64,000 bases of DNA from Anaerolineales bacterium (GTDB taxonomy: Bacteria > Chloroflexota > Anaerolineae > 4572-78 > J111): positions 1,488,001 to 1,552,000 of the forward strand of contig JABTUK010000001.1 in the NCBI GenBank assembly GCA_015075405.1, read 5' to 3'. Positions 25,091-35,624 of the stretch are shown here, one piece after another. The notes beneath the pieces are model-generated. The model did no database searches and was not told where the DNA came from. It saw only the letters and a program-made list of their open reading frames with translations. Numbering within the stretch: position 1 is the stretch's first letter; the number at the start of each line of letters is the position of its first letter. The position numbers were made by a program, and so were the translations under genes.

Positions 25091-27400
25091 ATGTCAGCAC
25101 TGAAAGAGTTTGCCAATTTTATTTCATTGAATGTGGCAAATCTAGCGGCAACCTATGATCGGCTACGGGCTGAAAACAGCGAAAGCTACGCTGTTCTGCC
25201 GGCCGATAAACGCATGGCCCGAGCCAGGCAGCTTATCAAAACGGTTGCGGAAGTGTGCCAGTCTGGAACTCCTGATCTTCTCTACCATCTTTTCGACGAT
25301 CGTGCCTCCCTCCTCTCCAATCAACCAGGCAAAAACCAGTCCTCATCACTCCTGGCAGAAGTTGAATGTCTGGGTCAAACCTTAACCCCTGTGGTGACCA
25401 ATTTAGAAGCGGGTAAGTTTTTGTGGCAAATGCTCTCCGAGGCGCGCCGTTTGCTGTGGCAGAAGTTACCTGAGTCTACCCTGCCATCCTGGCCGAAGCC
25501 TGAACTAACCCCTACCTCCCTATCTCTAGACAATAAAACTCGCTTTCTCTCCTACATCATTGAAAATTCGCAGGTCGCCCAGGTGGCTTTGGATGAGCAG
25601 GCCAGGATTCAATATATTAACCCTTTTTTCTGCTCTCTCTATGGCTATCAAACTGAAGAAGTGCTTGGACGCCATGTTTCTATCTTAAGCGGTGAAGCTG
25701 AGCCGGAGGCTCATTATTCAAATCTGCTTGAGATAGCCGCCGGGCAAGATGTTTGGCGCGGCGAAGACTGGCGTAAGCGCAAAGATGGTTCAATTTTTCC
25801 GGCTTCGGTTACTTTTTCGGGCATTCGTGATGAAAATGGTTCCTTGATTGCTTATCTGGATGTTTCCAGAGATGTGAGTGAGCGCAGAAATACTCAGGAA
25901 CAACTCCGCCAATTATCACAAGTAGTTGAACAAAGCCCCACCATTGTTATTATTACCAATACCACTGGGCAGATTGAGTATGTAAACCCTAAATTCTGCC
26001 AGATTACCGGCTACAGCCCAGCCGAGGTAATAGGCCAAAACCCCAAGATTTTGAAATCTGGCGAAACACCGGCCGAGGAGTATAAACGCTTGTGGCAGTC
26101 TATTAGCTCCGGCCAAGAATGGCAGGGCGAATTACATAACAAGAAGAAAAATGGTGAACTATATCGAGTATCCGCCCATATTTCGCCCATTAAAGACGCT
26201 GCCGAGCGGATCACTCATTATCTTTCAATCCAAGAGGATATTACGGCTTACAAGCAGGCTGAAGAGAGACTGGAACAACTCAGGCATCAAAATCTGTTGA
26301 TTTTACAATCCGTTGGGGAAGGCATTATTAGTGTGGATGCTCAAGGGAGACAGACGTTCGTCAATTCGGCGGCAGCAAAAATGCTGGGGTACGAGGTTGA
26401 TGAACTGATCGGTCTGCCCAGCCACATTACCTGGCATTACGCTAAACCCGATGGAACACCTTATCCCCAGGAGGAGTGTCCCACCCATATAGCCTTAACC
26501 CAGGGTATCATTCATCCGCCGGCAGATGATGAAGTATTTTGGCGTAAGGATGGGACAAGTTTTCCGGTTGAATATCTTTCAACGCCCATTGTGGAAGAAG
26601 ATAAGATAGTTGGGTCGGTTATTACCTTTCGCGATGTCACCACCCGCAAACAACTAAAGGAGCAAACTCAACAATCACTCATACGCCTTACTCGCCAGAT
26701 AGAGGCCATCACCGAAGTGGCGCAGCAAATTGCGGGAACCCCCAACCTGGATGACCTTTTCCAACAGGTTGTTGACTTAATGCAGAGCCGATTTGGTTAT
26801 TATCATGCCCAGATTTACACCCTGATAGAAGGTGATATGGTGTTACAGGCCGGTACGGGCGAAGTAGGTTATCGCCTGAAAGAGAGGGGCCATAAAATTC
26901 CTCTCTCGGCCGAACAGAGCTTGGTGGTCCGTGCGGTGTGGGAGGGTGAGGCAGTACTGGCGCCCGATGTTTTACAGGAACCAACTTGGCTGATCAATCC
27001 CCTGCTGCCTGAGACAAAAGCGGAACTGGCTGTGCCAATCACTTTGGGGGCCGAGGTCTTAGGAGTGCTAGACGTGCAAAGTGATGAATTGGGAGGGTTG
27101 AATGAAGAGGACCGACTCTTGCTTATAGGGCTATGCGGCCAGATTTCTATTGCTATCGAAACTCGTCGGGTTGAAGCCGAGCGGGTCCGACTATTGGCCG
27201 AAGTAGAACGCCGGGCGCAGCGCGAGCAAACCATCCGGACCATCACCGAACGTATGAGAACAGCCAATAATCTGGAACAATTGGTAAAAATCACCGCCCG
27301 TGAATTGGGCCAACAACTTTCGGCGGGACACGCTATCGTGGAGTTGGGCCTTGAAAAGAAACCAGCGATTGCCCCTTCTGGGTATGCGCGAGATAATTAA
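25091..27400 (+). CDS. Soluble PAS(x3)-GAF sensor without output domain
   Basis: 769 residues, no membrane helix. An all-helical N-terminal region (1-150) is unassigned. PAS domains lie at about 150-268, 273-395 and 395-525; the second and third resemble PAS/PAC units of sensor kinases (NPKFCQITGYSPAEVIG, then ITYHxD-like RDVT ends). A GAF domain covers 552-700 with the cluster's hallmark YYHAQIY, NPLLPETK and VLGVLDVQ. The protein ends with the short helix-strand tail REQTIRTITERMR...HAIVELG. No kinase, cyclase, phosphatase or DNA-binding domain is present. It is the first gene of the same-strand run to 57682. I infer that it modulates another kinase by direct contact. Confidence 0.88.
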   Translation: MSALKEFANFISLNVANLAATYDRLRAENSESYAVLPADKRMARARQLIKTVAEVCQSGTPDLLYHLFDDRASLLSNQPGKNQSSSLLAEVECLGQTLTPVVTNLEAGKFLWQMLSEARRLLWQKLPESTLPSWPKPELTPTSLSLDNKTRFLSYIIENSQVAQVALDEQARIQYINPFFCSLYGYQTEEVLGRHVSILSGEAEPEAHYSNLLEIAAGQDVWRGEDWRKRKDGSIFPASVTFSGIRDENGSLIAYLDVSRDVSERRNTQEQLRQLSQVVEQSPTIVIITNTTGQIEYVNPKFCQITGYSPAEVIGQNPKILKSGETPAEEYKRLWQSISSGQEWQGELHNKKKNGELYRVSAHISPIKDAAERITHYLSIQEDITAYKQAEERLEQLRHQNLLILQSVGEGIISVDAQGRQTFVNSAAAKMLGYEVDELIGLPSHITWHYAKPDGTPYPQEECPTHIALTQGIIHPPADDEVFWRKDGTSFPVEYLSTPIVEEDKIVGSVITFRDVTTRKQLKEQTQQSLIRLTRQIEAITEVAQQIAGTPNLDDLFQQVVDLMQSRFGYYHAQIYTLIEGDMVLQAGTGEVGYRLKERGHKIPLSAEQSLVVRAVWEGEAVLAPDVLQEPTWLINPLLPETKAELAVPITLGAEVLGVLDVQSDELGGLNEEDRLLLIGLCGQISIAIETRRVEAERVRLLAEVERRAQREQTIRTITERMRTANNLEQLVKITARELGQQLSAGHAIVELGLEKKPAIAPSGYARDN

Positions 27401-27441
27401 ACTCTTCATCCAGTTATCATAATTTTTATGGAGAAAAAGAA

Positions 27442-28461
27442 ATGAAAGCCAATCAACTACCCCAAAATTTGTTACTCCTGGTAATTCTGTTTGCGTTAAC
27501 GGCTTTGATGACAAGTGGTTGTAATTCAACCGATCAGCCGGCTGCAGCCGCGGCATCGGCTACCCCGGTTACTGTTCAACTGGCTTGGGTACACTCCTCA
27601 GAATACTCCGGCTTTTATGTAGCCGAGGAGAAAGGCTTCTATGCCAAGGAAAATCTGAGCGTTACCTTCAATGCCCTGGGTGATACCTCGCCTATTGACT
27701 TGGTAGCTGCTGGAAAGGCCGATTTCGGTATCACCAGCGCCGATAACCTGCTCTCGGCGAGGGCTAAAGGTTCTCCTGTAGTGGCTATTGCCACCATTTT
27801 TCAACGCAGCCCGGTGGCCTTTATCTCGCTGGCTGAAAAGAATATTACTCGTCCACAAGACTTAATTGGCAAAAAAGTGCTGGTTCACTTTGATGGCACC
27901 ACCGGGCTGGTCTATCACGCTTTGTTAGCTTCACAAGGGATTGATCCGGCCAAAGTTGAGGGGGTGCCCCGCACAGATTTTGGCAATGATCCGCTGCTCA
28001 AAGGACAGGTAGATGTGATGGATGCTTTCATCACCAATCAACCTGTTCAATTGACCCAGGCAGGCCACCCGGTCAATGCCATCCTTGCCTCTGATTACGG
28101 CATTGATATTTATGCCAATATCATTTTTACCAGCGAGGCCACTATTGCCAATAAACCGGAATTGGTTGAGCGCTTCTTGAGAGCGACGACTCAGGGTATC
28201 CAAAGCGCACTTCAAGACCCCAAGGGGGCGGTGGCCCTGGCAGTGGCCCGCAATTCTGATCTCAGCCCTGAGGCAGAAACCGAGTCTATGAACCGCTCTC
28301 TCCCTTTGCTTAACCCGGCTGGTGGGCGCCCCGGCATGATGAGACCCGAGGATTGGGAGATAACTCACCAGATTTTGCTGGACCAGGGTATTTTGGATAA
28401 ACCTCTGGATGTAAAGGCAGCCTATAATTTGAGTTTTCTGGAAAAAATATCCAGTCAATAA
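27442..28461 (+). CDS. NMT1/THI5-like substrate-binding lipoprotein 1
   Basis: 339 residues. A signal peptide ends in a lipobox (MTSGC, Cys27), so the protein is lipid-anchored outside the membrane. The mature part opens with VQLAWVHSSEYSGFYVAEEKG and continues with FGITSADNLL and VAIATIFQRSPVAF, the type II periplasmic-binding fold of the NMT1/THI5 family, whose members bind pyrimidine thiamine precursors, sulfonates and similar small molecules. No permease or ATPase gene occurs in the window. It sits between two kinase-less sensors with gaps of about 40 bases, so delivery of ligand to receptors rather than import is the likelier role (inference). A purine-rich ribosome-binding site precedes the ATG. 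Confidence 0.88.
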   Translation: MKANQLPQNLLLLVILFALTALMTSGCNSTDQPAAAAASATPVTVQLAWVHSSEYSGFYVAEEKGFYAKENLSVTFNALGDTSPIDLVAAGKADFGITSADNLLSARAKGSPVVAIATIFQRSPVAFISLAEKNITRPQDLIGKKVLVHFDGTTGLVYHALLASQGIDPAKVEGVPRTDFGNDPLLKGQVDVMDAFITNQPVQLTQAGHPVNAILASDYGIDIYANIIFTSEATIANKPELVERFLRATTQGIQSALQDPKGAVALAVARNSDLSPEAETESMNRSLPLLNPAGGRPGMMRPEDWEITHQILLDQGILDKPLDVKAAYNLSFLEKISSQ

Positions 28462-28504
28462 TTGATTAGATTAGGGCTGGCAGCCGGCAATTTGGAGGCA
28501 AAGA

Positions 28505-30778
28505 ATGAGCAAAAATCGAAAATCTGATTTCAAAAATCCCAACACACGCATTCCGCCTTGGCGTCAACTGCGCTGGAATTTGATTCTATTCTTTGTTTTG
28601 CTGGCTGTCTTGCCCGTAGCTATTGCGATTACTGTCACTCTTGTTCAGACGAGCCGACAGGCTACAGAACAAGTTGAACGCCAGCTTCAATCCATTGCCG
28701 AGTTGAAGCGGGGGCAGATTGTGCGTTGGTTAGAAGCCAGTCAGGGGGTACTAACCCTGTTTCTGGCCGATAGGAATCGGGTTGATCAGTTTGTAAATTT
28801 TGTAGTATTTTCATCGCTTGAGGCGGAAAGCGTTACCCGACAGACCTTAAATAATGTGTTGGGCGAAGCGGTAAAGGCTCAACCCCTCTTTGAAGAATTT
28901 TTTGTTTACAATACCAAAGGGGAAATCTTGGCGGCATCCGACCCTGTCCAATTGGGCAAAATTGTAACCCGTCAGCCATATTTTAGCCAGAGTTTAAAGG
29001 AGCCCTATGTTCAACCGCCCTATTACGCTCTTGGTACCGCCGATTTAGCCATGTTAATTACCCAACCCCTGATTGATCAAAGGAAACAAATTGTCGGTGT
29101 TTTGGCCGGACGGTTAAACCTGAATACTCTGGGGCAAATTATGACGGATCGAACCGGGTTGAGTAGCAGCGGTGAAACATATTTGGTTAGCCTGGAAAGT
29201 CACTATCTGGTTACACCAAGCCACTTTGAGAGTGAAGGCTATATTCCCACACGGGCTTATTATAGTGAGGGCATTAATCGAGTTTTGGGCGGAGAGGACG
29301 GGGCCGGTACTTACCCAAGTTACCGTGAACCACCCGTAAATGTGATCGGCGCTTATCGTTGGATACCGCAGTTGCAGGTAGGGCTACTGGCAGAAATAGA
29401 AGAAGCCGAGGCGCTCGCTCCCTATACCCAGGCCCGAAATATTAGCACCGGAATAGCGCTGGTTGCGGTTTTAGCGGCGGTTGGGATAGGATTTTATAGC
29501 GCTACCCGTATTTCCAGGCCCATTGCTGCGCTGACTCAAGTAGCTACCCAGATTACTAACGGAAACCTGGACCAACAGGCCGAAATTGCGGAACGTAATG
29601 AAATTGGTTTGTTAGCCACTGCTTTTAATACGATGACCTCTCAATTGCGAGAGCTCATTGGCTCTTTGGAGGATCGGGTGACCGCCCGTACTGAGCGTTT
29701 GGAAATTGTGGCTACATTGAGCGAGCGCTTGAGCGCTATTCTGAAAGTAGAAGAGTTGCTCACTGAAGTTGTCAATCAAATTAAAGATAGATTCAATTAT
29801 TATCACGCCCACATTTATCTGCTCGATGATACGGGCCAGAATTTGGTTGTGGCTGAAGGGGCCGGAGAAGCCGGAGCGGCAATGAAAGCAAAAGGGCATA
29901 GTATTCCGCTGAATGCCCCAACCAGTCTGGTTGCCCGCGCCGCTCGAACCGGCGAGATTGTTACAGTTGATAACGTGCGTGAGATCGAAGATTGGTTGCC
30001 CAACCCTTTTTTGCCCAATACTTATTCCGAAATGGCCGTGCCGATTGTGTTGGAAGGACAGGTTGTGGGTGTGTTGGACGTGCAGCAGGATAGAGTAGCC
30101 GGCCTGGATGAAGCTGATGCCAGCTTGTTACGCTCGTTAGTCAACCAGGTAGCCGTAGCCATACGCAATGCTCGTTTGTTTGATGAAGTGGAAACAGCTT
30201 TGGCCGAAGCCTATGCCGCCCAAGCACGATATACCGAACAATCCTGGGAAAAAGCCAAAATTGTGACCCAACAAGGACAGTATCATTATGCTCGTCCGGG
30301 TGCGCCCCTGCTAGACGAGACCGCCTTGATCGAGGCCAAACAGCAAGTCTTGACCCAGTTCAAACCCGCTGTTGTTACAATCAACGGTCAAAATTCACAT
30401 CCTAACCTCTTGGTTGCACCGGTCACCTTGCGTAATCAAGCTATTGGGGCGGTGCAACTGCATCCAACCAAAGATGACCAAGCCTGGACTGAAGAGGACT
30501 TGCTGATTGTCGAAGCCGTATCCGAAGAGTTAGCTCAAATGGCTGAAAATATCCGCCTCTTTGAAGAAACCCGTCAGCGGGCCGCTCGCGAAGCGACTAT
30601 CCGTGAAATTACCGATAAACTGCGAGCTGCTTCTAATTTGGAACGCCTGGTTGCTACGGCAACTGAGGAGTTGGGGCGGCTGTTGCCAGTTACCCATGCC
30701 AAGTTGGAATTGGGAATTAAATCAACTTCAGCCGATAAAGCGCAGTATGGGCAGGATCATAACGGGGTTGGCGTTTAG
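28505..30778 (+). CDS. dCACHE-HAMP-GAF transmembrane sensor without output domain
   Basis: 757 residues. Membrane helices at about 23-49 and 312-336 enclose a double-CACHE ligand domain (LKRGQIVRWLEASQG, EFFVYNTKGEILAAS, YVQPPYYALG). HAMP follows at 337-390, a canonical GAF at 413-560 and a second GAF-like segment at 577-690 (LLVAPVTLRNQAIGAVQL, AWTEEDLLIVEAVSEELAQ). The tail REATIREITDKLRAA...HAKLELG closes the protein. The outside domain is clearly related to that of the histidine kinase at 52170, which has a kinase where this protein ends. It should sense a small ligand, possibly presented by the lipoprotein coded just upstream. Confidence 0.92.
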   Translation: MSKNRKSDFKNPNTRIPPWRQLRWNLILFFVLLAVLPVAIAITVTLVQTSRQATEQVERQLQSIAELKRGQIVRWLEASQGVLTLFLADRNRVDQFVNFVVFSSLEAESVTRQTLNNVLGEAVKAQPLFEEFFVYNTKGEILAASDPVQLGKIVTRQPYFSQSLKEPYVQPPYYALGTADLAMLITQPLIDQRKQIVGVLAGRLNLNTLGQIMTDRTGLSSSGETYLVSLESHYLVTPSHFESEGYIPTRAYYSEGINRVLGGEDGAGTYPSYREPPVNVIGAYRWIPQLQVGLLAEIEEAEALAPYTQARNISTGIALVAVLAAVGIGFYSATRISRPIAALTQVATQITNGNLDQQAEIAERNEIGLLATAFNTMTSQLRELIGSLEDRVTARTERLEIVATLSERLSAILKVEELLTEVVNQIKDRFNYYHAHIYLLDDTGQNLVVAEGAGEAGAAMKAKGHSIPLNAPTSLVARAARTGEIVTVDNVREIEDWLPNPFLPNTYSEMAVPIVLEGQVVGVLDVQQDRVAGLDEADASLLRSLVNQVAVAIRNARLFDEVETALAEAYAAQARYTEQSWEKAKIVTQQGQYHYARPGAPLLDETALIEAKQQVLTQFKPAVVTINGQNSHPNLLVAPVTLRNQAIGAVQLHPTKDDQAWTEEDLLIVEAVSEELAQMAENIRLFEETRQRAAREATIREITDKLRAASNLERLVATATEELGRLLPVTHAKLELGIKSTSADKAQYGQDHNGVGV

Positions 30779-30790
30779 GAGGAAGGCTTT

Positions 30791-33109
30791 ATGAAACTAT
30801 CACGTTTTATGGTTAGGCCCTTCAATAAGTTTAAATATTGGCAAAAATTTCTATTGATTGGCCTCCTCTTTACCTTACCTTTGGCTGTGATTCTGTATCT
30901 TTGGTTAACCGAATTGAGCACCCGGATTGATAACTATGGTTGGCAAGAGATCCACGGTACAGAATATCTTCGTTCTTTGAGAAACCTTTTGCAACATACT
31001 CAACAGCATCAATATTTGGTTTATAATTATGCCTTAACCCAGGATAACACTCTAAAAAATGAGCTTGCATCTTTGCAAACCCGCATTGACGAGGATTTTC
31101 AGGCGTTGACGACAGTTGATCAGAAATATGGGCTGGATTTTAAGTCAACTGAGTCGGTCACTGCGCTTAAGGAAGAATGGCGCGAACTGAAAAATGCCGG
31201 ACTAAAATTGAATGCCGCTAACAGTTATGCCCAACATGCCGGGTTTATAGCTAATATCCGCTCTCTAATTTCCCTTGTTGGCAATACCTCGTTTCTGATC
31301 CTTGATCCTGACCTGGACAGTTATTATATGATGGATGTCGTTCTGCTCAAGTTGCCGGAGACTCAAGATCTCCTGGCTCAAACACGGATATTTTACCCGG
31401 GTAACGATACCGGCTTGACGCTTACGCCGGATGAGAAAGGACAACTTATCGCCTTGACCAGCCGGTTGAACACGGACCTGGAAGCAACCCATAAGAGTTT
31501 ACATACTGCCTTTGAGCATAATTCATCTGGAAATCTCAAACCACAACTTGAAGAACCTTTCCACAAGTATGAACTTGCCTTAGAAAAATATCTGGAACTG
31601 CTCCAAACGAAAGTCATCAACCCCTCTACAGTCGAGGTCGAATTCACCGAATTTGAGGCTGTTAGCAGTCAAGCCCTTGAGGCCAGTTATCAGTTCTATG
31701 ATGTGGCCTCCCCCGGCCTGGAAAGTATTCTTAGACTGCGGGTAGAAAGTTTGACCAATAGGCAGTATCTCTTGGCCGCTTTTTCATTGAGTATCATTAT
31801 TGTAGCCTTCTTTGTTGGTTTGGTCCTTCTGCGCGCGATTAGTCGCCCCCTGGAACAACTTGTTGCAGCATCCAAACAGGTGGCCGCAGGTGATATGTCG
31901 GTTCGGCTCTATACCGATAGTGAAGATGAAGTTCGCCAGGTAATGGTGGCCTTTAACGATATGGCTGAGGCATTGCAAACTAGCCAAACCCAAACGGCTG
32001 CTTTCACCAGTCGCTTGCAGCTTGTTGGCCGTTTGAGTGAGCATCTTAGTAGCTTATTGAAACTGGATCAGTTGCTGGATGAAGTAGTCAATCAGGTTAA
32101 AGAAAGATTTAATTTTTATCACGTTCATATCTATCTACTCGATGATAAACGAGAGAAACTGGTGGTAGCGGCCGGTACTGGCCCCGCCGGCGCTGAAATG
32201 AAAGCTCTTGGTCATAATATTCTTCTCGATGCCCCGCGCAGCCTGGTGGCGCAGGCTGCCCGTTCAGGTCAGGTTGTTCTTGTAGACAATGTAAGAGAAG
32301 CTGAAGGGTGGCTACCCAACCTGTTATTACCGAATACTTATTCCGAAATGGCTGTGCCGATTACACTTGGCCAGGAAGGACAGGTTGTAGGCGTACTGGA
32401 TGTGCAGGAGGATACGATTGCCGCCTTCAACGAAGGCGATGCCGACTTGCTACAGGCTTTAGCCAATCAGGTAGCAGTAGCCATTCATAATGCGCGGCAG
32501 TTTGCCCAGGTTGAGAGCGCTTTGGCTCAAGCCCGTGCGACTCAACAACAGTATATCGAACAGGCCTGGGGTCAAGATAGGGTGAAGGGAGCCGAGTATC
32601 TCTATCAACAAGCGGGCGCACCCGAACTTTCTGATGCCATCTATATGAATAGTAAAACCCAGGCCCTGGCCCAAAATCGGCCGGTTGTTATTTCAATTGA
32701 TGATGGGGAAAATGTATCTGAATCTTTGGTAGCCCCGGTTATTGTTGGTGGTAAAACTATCGGCGCGCTGCAACTGCACAATATGAACCCCCCTCAGAAG
32801 GGCCAGACCTGGGACGAGCAAGACTTGGCCCTGGTTGAAGCCATCCTCGATCAGATAGCTCAAACCGCCGAAAGCCTGCGCTTGTTTGAAGAAACCCGTG
32901 AACGCGCCGGGTATGAGCAGACCGTCCGTGAAATTACCAACAAACTACGGGCCGCAACTAACCTGGACCGCTTGTTGGAAACCGCTGCCCGTGAATTAGG
33001 CCAACGCTTGGGGGTGCGCCATACGGTGTTGGAGTTGGGGCTTAAAACAGAGCCACTAGCCAGTAATGCCAAGAATGGACAGGATAGCGGCTCAGGGGAG
33101 GTACTATAA
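30791..33109 (+). CDS. Helical-sensor-HAMP-GAF transmembrane protein without output domain
   Basis: 772 residues. Helices at about 18-38 and 325-349 flank a long all-helical outside domain; it contains LDPDLDSYYMMD, a motif seen in helical-bundle sensor regions of chemoreceptors and kinases. HAMP covers 350-400, GAF 420-570 (FYHVHIYLLDD, NLLLPNTYSEMAVPI), the GAF-like segment 590-700, and the conserved tail 710-755 (EQTVREITNKLRAATNLDRLL). The start is 12 bases after the previous stop and has a strong GGAGGAAGG ribosome-binding site. No catalytic domain. The different input domain on the same C-terminal frame shows module exchange within the cluster. Confidence 0.9.
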   Translation: MKLSRFMVRPFNKFKYWQKFLLIGLLFTLPLAVILYLWLTELSTRIDNYGWQEIHGTEYLRSLRNLLQHTQQHQYLVYNYALTQDNTLKNELASLQTRIDEDFQALTTVDQKYGLDFKSTESVTALKEEWRELKNAGLKLNAANSYAQHAGFIANIRSLISLVGNTSFLILDPDLDSYYMMDVVLLKLPETQDLLAQTRIFYPGNDTGLTLTPDEKGQLIALTSRLNTDLEATHKSLHTAFEHNSSGNLKPQLEEPFHKYELALEKYLELLQTKVINPSTVEVEFTEFEAVSSQALEASYQFYDVASPGLESILRLRVESLTNRQYLLAAFSLSIIIVAFFVGLVLLRAISRPLEQLVAASKQVAAGDMSVRLYTDSEDEVRQVMVAFNDMAEALQTSQTQTAAFTSRLQLVGRLSEHLSSLLKLDQLLDEVVNQVKERFNFYHVHIYLLDDKREKLVVAAGTGPAGAEMKALGHNILLDAPRSLVAQAARSGQVVLVDNVREAEGWLPNLLLPNTYSEMAVPITLGQEGQVVGVLDVQEDTIAAFNEGDADLLQALANQVAVAIHNARQFAQVESALAQARATQQQYIEQAWGQDRVKGAEYLYQQAGAPELSDAIYMNSKTQALAQNRPVVISIDDGENVSESLVAPVIVGGKTIGALQLHNMNPPQKGQTWDEQDLALVEAILDQIAQTAESLRLFEETRERAGYEQTVREITNKLRAATNLDRLLETAARELGQRLGVRHTVLELGLKTEPLASNAKNGQDSGSGEVL

Positions 33110-33112
33110 TAA

Positions 33113-35590
33113 ATGGAACAGCGTAAAAGGTTTCATTGGTTTGACCTGCGCCGTTGGTCGTTTGCAGCCCGCCTCACTTTGGTGATGAGCTTGCTTATAT
33201 TTATCACCCTGGCTGGGACACTCTTTATCACCATTGGGATAGTACAAAGCAGCCTTACCCATCAGATTGGCGAAAATTTCCGGGTACAATCCGAGAATCT
33301 TAGCGGTTTGGTTGGAGTTTTCTTCCGTGAAAAAGTAACCCAGTTTCAGGTCCTGATAGGATCGGATACCATCCGAGATGCGTTAGTTGATCGAAACAGC
33401 AGTTATACGGGCAGTGAAGCCCAGATTCAGGCTAAAATCCAGGCTTTGAATGAGACCTGGCAGACTGCCGCGGCTGATGAACCTGTCGTTGTTCGCACAC
33501 TTTCTACTGATGAAACCGTGAATCCTGTTGGCCATATTCTGGCGGATTTTCTGGTAAAGTTTCCAGAGTACAACGAAGTATTTGTAACCGATCGCTATGG
33601 CGCTACAGTGGCGGCGACGGGGCGGTTATCCGATTACTATCATGCGGATGAAGCATGGTGGCAGGCAGCCTGGAATGATGGGCAGGGCGCGGTCTACATT
33701 TCTGAACCGCAGTTTGACGAGAGCGCCGGGGTTGATGCGCTGCTGCTGGCACTGCCAATTTACGAGCATGATGGTGAAGTAGTGGGTGTGCTTCGCACAA
33801 CGCTGGATGTAGGCAACTTATTTGCGGTTATCTCCAACTTGGAAATCGGCCAGACTGGTCACGCCGTGCTGTTTAATAGCGCAGGAGAAATCCTCTATGA
33901 TTCATCTGCCGAGGCTGGCGAAGAAGGTTCGGCTGAGTTGCCTGCCGAACTGCGGCAAACATTTCTCAGCCCAACCCCGGGTTTCAGAATAGCCGAAGAC
34001 GTTGATGGTGACACCTCAATCTTTGGTTACAGCCCTGTTCATAGTTTTGAAGAAGAAAAGTTTGAAGAGCCTGCCTCGGAAGCTGAGCGTGACCAGGCAG
34101 GCGCAATCCAAGATTCTGCCGCAAACCAGGTGATTGCCGCCGTAAACAACCTGGGCTGGGCTACCGTTGTGCGACAAGAAACTTATGAAGCCTTTAACAG
34201 TGTGGATCAAGTTGTACAGGCTAGTGTAATCGTTGGGGTAGTGGCGATGATCCTGGCCGGCTTAATAGCTTTATTTGTGGCTCAAACCTTAACCCGGCCC
34301 CTTGTCAGGCTTGGCGCGGCCGCAGAAAAGATTGGCCAGGGTATGTTGGATACACCCTTGCCTCCGGCCGGTGATGATGAGATTGGTCGTCTATCACATA
34401 GCTTTAGGAGTATGGTTAGCGAGTTACGCAACCTATTCGACTCATTGGAACAGAGAGTTGCGAGCCGCACCCAGCGCCTGGAAATTATTGCCCACCTTAG
34501 CGAACACCTGAACGCCATCCTAAATTTGGATGATCTGCTGGCTGAAGTAGTCAATCAGGTCAGAGATAGCTTTGGCTATTATCATGCCCATATCTACCTG
34601 CTTGATAATCAGGGTGAAAAGCTGGTTATGGCTGAGGGTACCGGTCTTGCCGGGGCTGAAATGAAGGCCAAAGGCCACGTTATTCGCCTGGATGCCCCGA
34701 CCAGTCTGGTTGCCCGCGCGGCGCGTACTGGCGAAATTGTCAGGGTTGATAATGTGCGCCAGGCTAAAGATTGGCTGCCTAACCCTCTTTTACCCAACAC
34801 CTACTCTGAAATGGCTGTGCCTATTATTTTGGAAGGGCAGGTGGTAGGGGTGCTCGATGTTCAGCAAGACAGGGTGGCCGGCCTGGATGAAGGTGATGAA
34901 AACCTGCTCCACTCCCTGGCTAATCAGGTAGCTGTGGAGATTCGGAACGCTCGCCAATTTGCCGAAGTTCAGGCGAGTCTCAAGGAGGCTCGTGAAATTC
35001 AGCAGCGCTATATTGAAAGCGCCTGGGATAGAAGCAAGGTGACCCGCAAGAATGTAGGTCGGGTTCGATTTAGCCTGGGTGAATCTACCACCCTCGATGA
35101 GGGTATTATTGCAGAGGCGCAACAACAGGCCTGGCGTTACAAAAAACCGGCGCTGGTAGCTTTGGGGGACCAGCAAGATCATCACGCCCTGGTAGCGCCT
35201 ATTCTGCTGCGTAATGTGGTGATTGGTGATTTACAACTTCATGAAATTGACCCTCGACGAGAATGGACTGAAAGTGAAATCGCTTTGATTAGCGCCGTTA
35301 TTGACCAGGTGGCTCAAGCAGCGGAAACCCTGCGCTTGTTGGATGAAACCCAGGAACGGGCCAGTCGAGAGCAATTGGTGAGTCAAATTTCAAGCAAGAT
35401 GCGCCGCGCCCCCGACATGGACTCGCTGCTAAAAGTGGCCGTCACTGAGTTATCGCGTGTTTTAAACCCGGCTCGTACTTTTGTTCACATGGATTTGCAG
35501 GAAGGCCAAAAGTCGGACGAGATGAAACATGAGACCTCCGGCGGCAACGGATTGGAACAGCCGCTAGAATCAGACATGATCACAGGTTAA
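33113..35590 (+). CDS. dCACHE-HAMP-GAF transmembrane sensor without output domain
   Basis: 825 residues, starting three bases after the previous stop. Helices at about 19-43 and 367-391 bracket a dCACHE domain with DRYGATVAATGRLSDYYHADEAWW, which closely matches that of the protein at 47061 and differs from those at 28505 and 52170. HAMP lies at 392-445, GAF at 462-616 (YYHAHIYLLDN, NPLLPNTYSEMAVPI), the GAF-like segment at 630-745 (HALVAPILLRNVVIGDLQL) and the tail at 755-800 (EQLVSQISSKMRRAPDMDSLL). The tail is less alike than in its neighbours. No output domain. Confidence 0.92.
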   Translation: MEQRKRFHWFDLRRWSFAARLTLVMSLLIFITLAGTLFITIGIVQSSLTHQIGENFRVQSENLSGLVGVFFREKVTQFQVLIGSDTIRDALVDRNSSYTGSEAQIQAKIQALNETWQTAAADEPVVVRTLSTDETVNPVGHILADFLVKFPEYNEVFVTDRYGATVAATGRLSDYYHADEAWWQAAWNDGQGAVYISEPQFDESAGVDALLLALPIYEHDGEVVGVLRTTLDVGNLFAVISNLEIGQTGHAVLFNSAGEILYDSSAEAGEEGSAELPAELRQTFLSPTPGFRIAEDVDGDTSIFGYSPVHSFEEEKFEEPASEAERDQAGAIQDSAANQVIAAVNNLGWATVVRQETYEAFNSVDQVVQASVIVGVVAMILAGLIALFVAQTLTRPLVRLGAAAEKIGQGMLDTPLPPAGDDEIGRLSHSFRSMVSELRNLFDSLEQRVASRTQRLEIIAHLSEHLNAILNLDDLLAEVVNQVRDSFGYYHAHIYLLDNQGEKLVMAEGTGLAGAEMKAKGHVIRLDAPTSLVARAARTGEIVRVDNVRQAKDWLPNPLLPNTYSEMAVPIILEGQVVGVLDVQQDRVAGLDEGDENLLHSLANQVAVEIRNARQFAEVQASLKEAREIQQRYIESAWDRSKVTRKNVGRVRFSLGESTTLDEGIIAEAQQQAWRYKKPALVALGDQQDHHALVAPILLRNVVIGDLQLHEIDPRREWTESEIALISAVIDQVAQAAETLRLLDETQERASREQLVSQISSKMRRAPDMDSLLKVAVTELSRVLNPARTFVHMDLQEGQKSDEMKHETSGGNGLEQPLESDMITG

Positions 35591-35624
35591 AGCAGTTGTA
35601 ATTTGGGCAGGAAGGCCAATAGAT